DNA from: Bdellovibrionales bacterium
GTDB taxonomy: Bacteria; Bdellovibrionota; Bdellovibrionia; Bdellovibrionales; JAMPXM01
NCBI GenBank assembly: GCA_005792225.1
Contig: SXSP01000226.1
Location: 1 to 5,486, forward strand
DNA: 5,486 nt
Direction of reading: 5' to 3'
Made by a program: the position numbers and the translations under genes. Below the pieces are notes generated by a model, which saw only the letters and a list, made by a program, of their open reading frames with translations, did not search any database and was not told where the DNA came from. This document shows, in pieces, positions 4,805 through 5,486 of this stretch. The stretch's first letter is position 1. Each line of letters opens with the position of its first letter.

Positions 4805-5486
4805 TCAGTGAGCGACCCCAACGAGAGCGCCCGCTTTTTTAAATGCGTCACCCATCCGCGTGAGATCCTCACCCGCACCTTGAGCGAAGTCAGGCCGTCC
4901 ACCGCCCTTACCCTTCATTTCTTGTGCGATTTCACTGAGGAGCTTTCCGGCGCTCAGCGCTTTCGTTAGATCTTTAGAGACCGCAACGACGATCGGATGT
5001 TTGTCCTCGCCTTTTCCGACGAGCACGACGACTCCGGATTTGATCTTGTCTTTGATCTTATCGGAGAGCTCGCTCAGGAGCTGTCGATCATCCATCTCGA
5101 TGTGCGCAGTCACGAGCAGACCGTGCGCGCCGTTTGCCGAGAAGGTCTTGGCCGATTTGACGAGCGAGTCGACATCGATCGATTGCCCTTTGAGCGACTT
5201 GATTTCGCGTTCGAGCGTTTTCATCAACATCTTGGAGTGTTCGATCCAATCCGTCACGGTCGCGTTTTTACCGAGAGCCTCGGCCGACATGTACTGTGTC
5301 CAGCTCTCTTGATATCCGCAGGCAGAACGAGCGTGTTGGTTTTCCCGCGTGTTCCGTAAGAGGAATTCGAGGGCCGTATCGCCCGTGATCGCTTCCACGC
5401 GGCGCACGCCCGCCGAAACGCCACCTTCCGAAACGATCTTGAATAATCGAATCATCGCCGTGTTCGAGACGTGCGTTCCGCCGCAG
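4805..5486 (-). CDS. alaS: Alanine--tRNA ligase, C-terminal part (5' end outside window)
   Basis: The frame enters from the right edge; the first full codon (5485-5483) is the Cys of CGGTHVSNTA, and 226 residues follow to TGA at 4805-4807. CGGTH is the CxxxH half of the zinc/editing (tRNA_SAD) domain of AlaRS; LFKIVSEGGVSAGVRRVEAITG is the conserved end of that domain. A long helical linker follows (about 36-105), then the C-Ala/DHHA1 domain with KGKGGGRPDFAQGAG near the end (about residues 191-205 of the visible part). AlaRS charges tRNA-Ala with alanine and clears mischarged Ser/Gly; the C-Ala domain helps tRNA binding and links the aminoacylation and editing sites. AlaRS is usually about 870-890 residues, so roughly the last quarter is visible. 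A frame starting at ATG 5455 looks complete but is only an internal Met. The stop is 2 bp from the convergent kinase stop. Confidence 0.97.
   Translation of the reverse strand, partial: CGGTHVSNTAMIRLFKIVSEGGVSAGVRRVEAITGDTALEFLLRNTRENQHARSACGYQESWTQYMSAEALGKNATVTDWIEHSKMLMKTLEREIKSLKGQSIDVDSLVKSAKTFSANGAHGLLVTAHIEMDDRQLLSELSDKIKDKIKSGVVVLVGKGEDKHPIVVAVSKDLTKALSAGKLLSEIAQEMKGKGGGRPDFAQGAGEDLTRMGDAFKKAGALVGVAH

Noticed and set aside
4808..4846. T-run at 4835-4840 as a terminator for the kinase gene
   Set aside because: The only nearby stems are 4-5 bp with poor loops, and the T-run encodes Lys codons of alaS on the other strand.

Overview
The window looks like an ordinary chromosomal stretch from a Gram-negative bacterium, moderately GC-rich (base composition not counted). 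It holds six genes and no mobile element, RNA gene or CRISPR array that I can recognise. The gene mix is an envelope c-type cytochrome with a Pro-Thr linker, a hemerythrin, a membrane CheA-like kinase and an AlaS. Together with the protein style, this is compatible with the former Deltaproteobacteria, most likely Bdellovibrionota. That placement is an inference from general resemblance, not from a marker search.

Layout: bases 1-223 (+) carry the 3' end of a DUF1622-type small membrane protein. Its stop overlaps by 7 bp the end of a convergent gene (217-792, -) for an unrecognised single-pass membrane-anchored protein with a Pro-rich linker and a helical C-terminal half. About 350 bp of mostly featureless intergenic DNA separates that gene from the next, divergent one (1144-1893, +). 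This encodes a secreted protein with a Cys-rich helical hairpin, an 80-residue Pro/Thr-repeat linker and a very small CxxCH cytochrome c domain, and it ends in a clear intrinsic terminator (1903-1941).

Next are a hemerythrin/HHE diiron protein (2081-2611, +) and, after a gap with a long imperfect hairpin, a 677-residue sensor kinase (2769-4802, +). The kinase has about six membrane helices, a PAS-like region, an HPt domain and a CheA-type ATPase domain, but no CheW-like domain. It converges, with 2 bp between the genes, on the 3' quarter of alaS (4805-5486, -), which starts in the window at the zinc-binding CGGTH motif of the editing domain.

No tight operon is visible: gaps between same-strand genes are 157-187 bp and terminator-like structures lie between them. 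The cytochrome, the diiron protein and the membrane kinase could share a redox or gas-related theme, but that rests on adjacency alone. I do not see strong evidence of a new multi-gene system. The items most worth a second look are the modular mini-cytochrome and the membrane CheA-like kinase that lacks a CheW domain.
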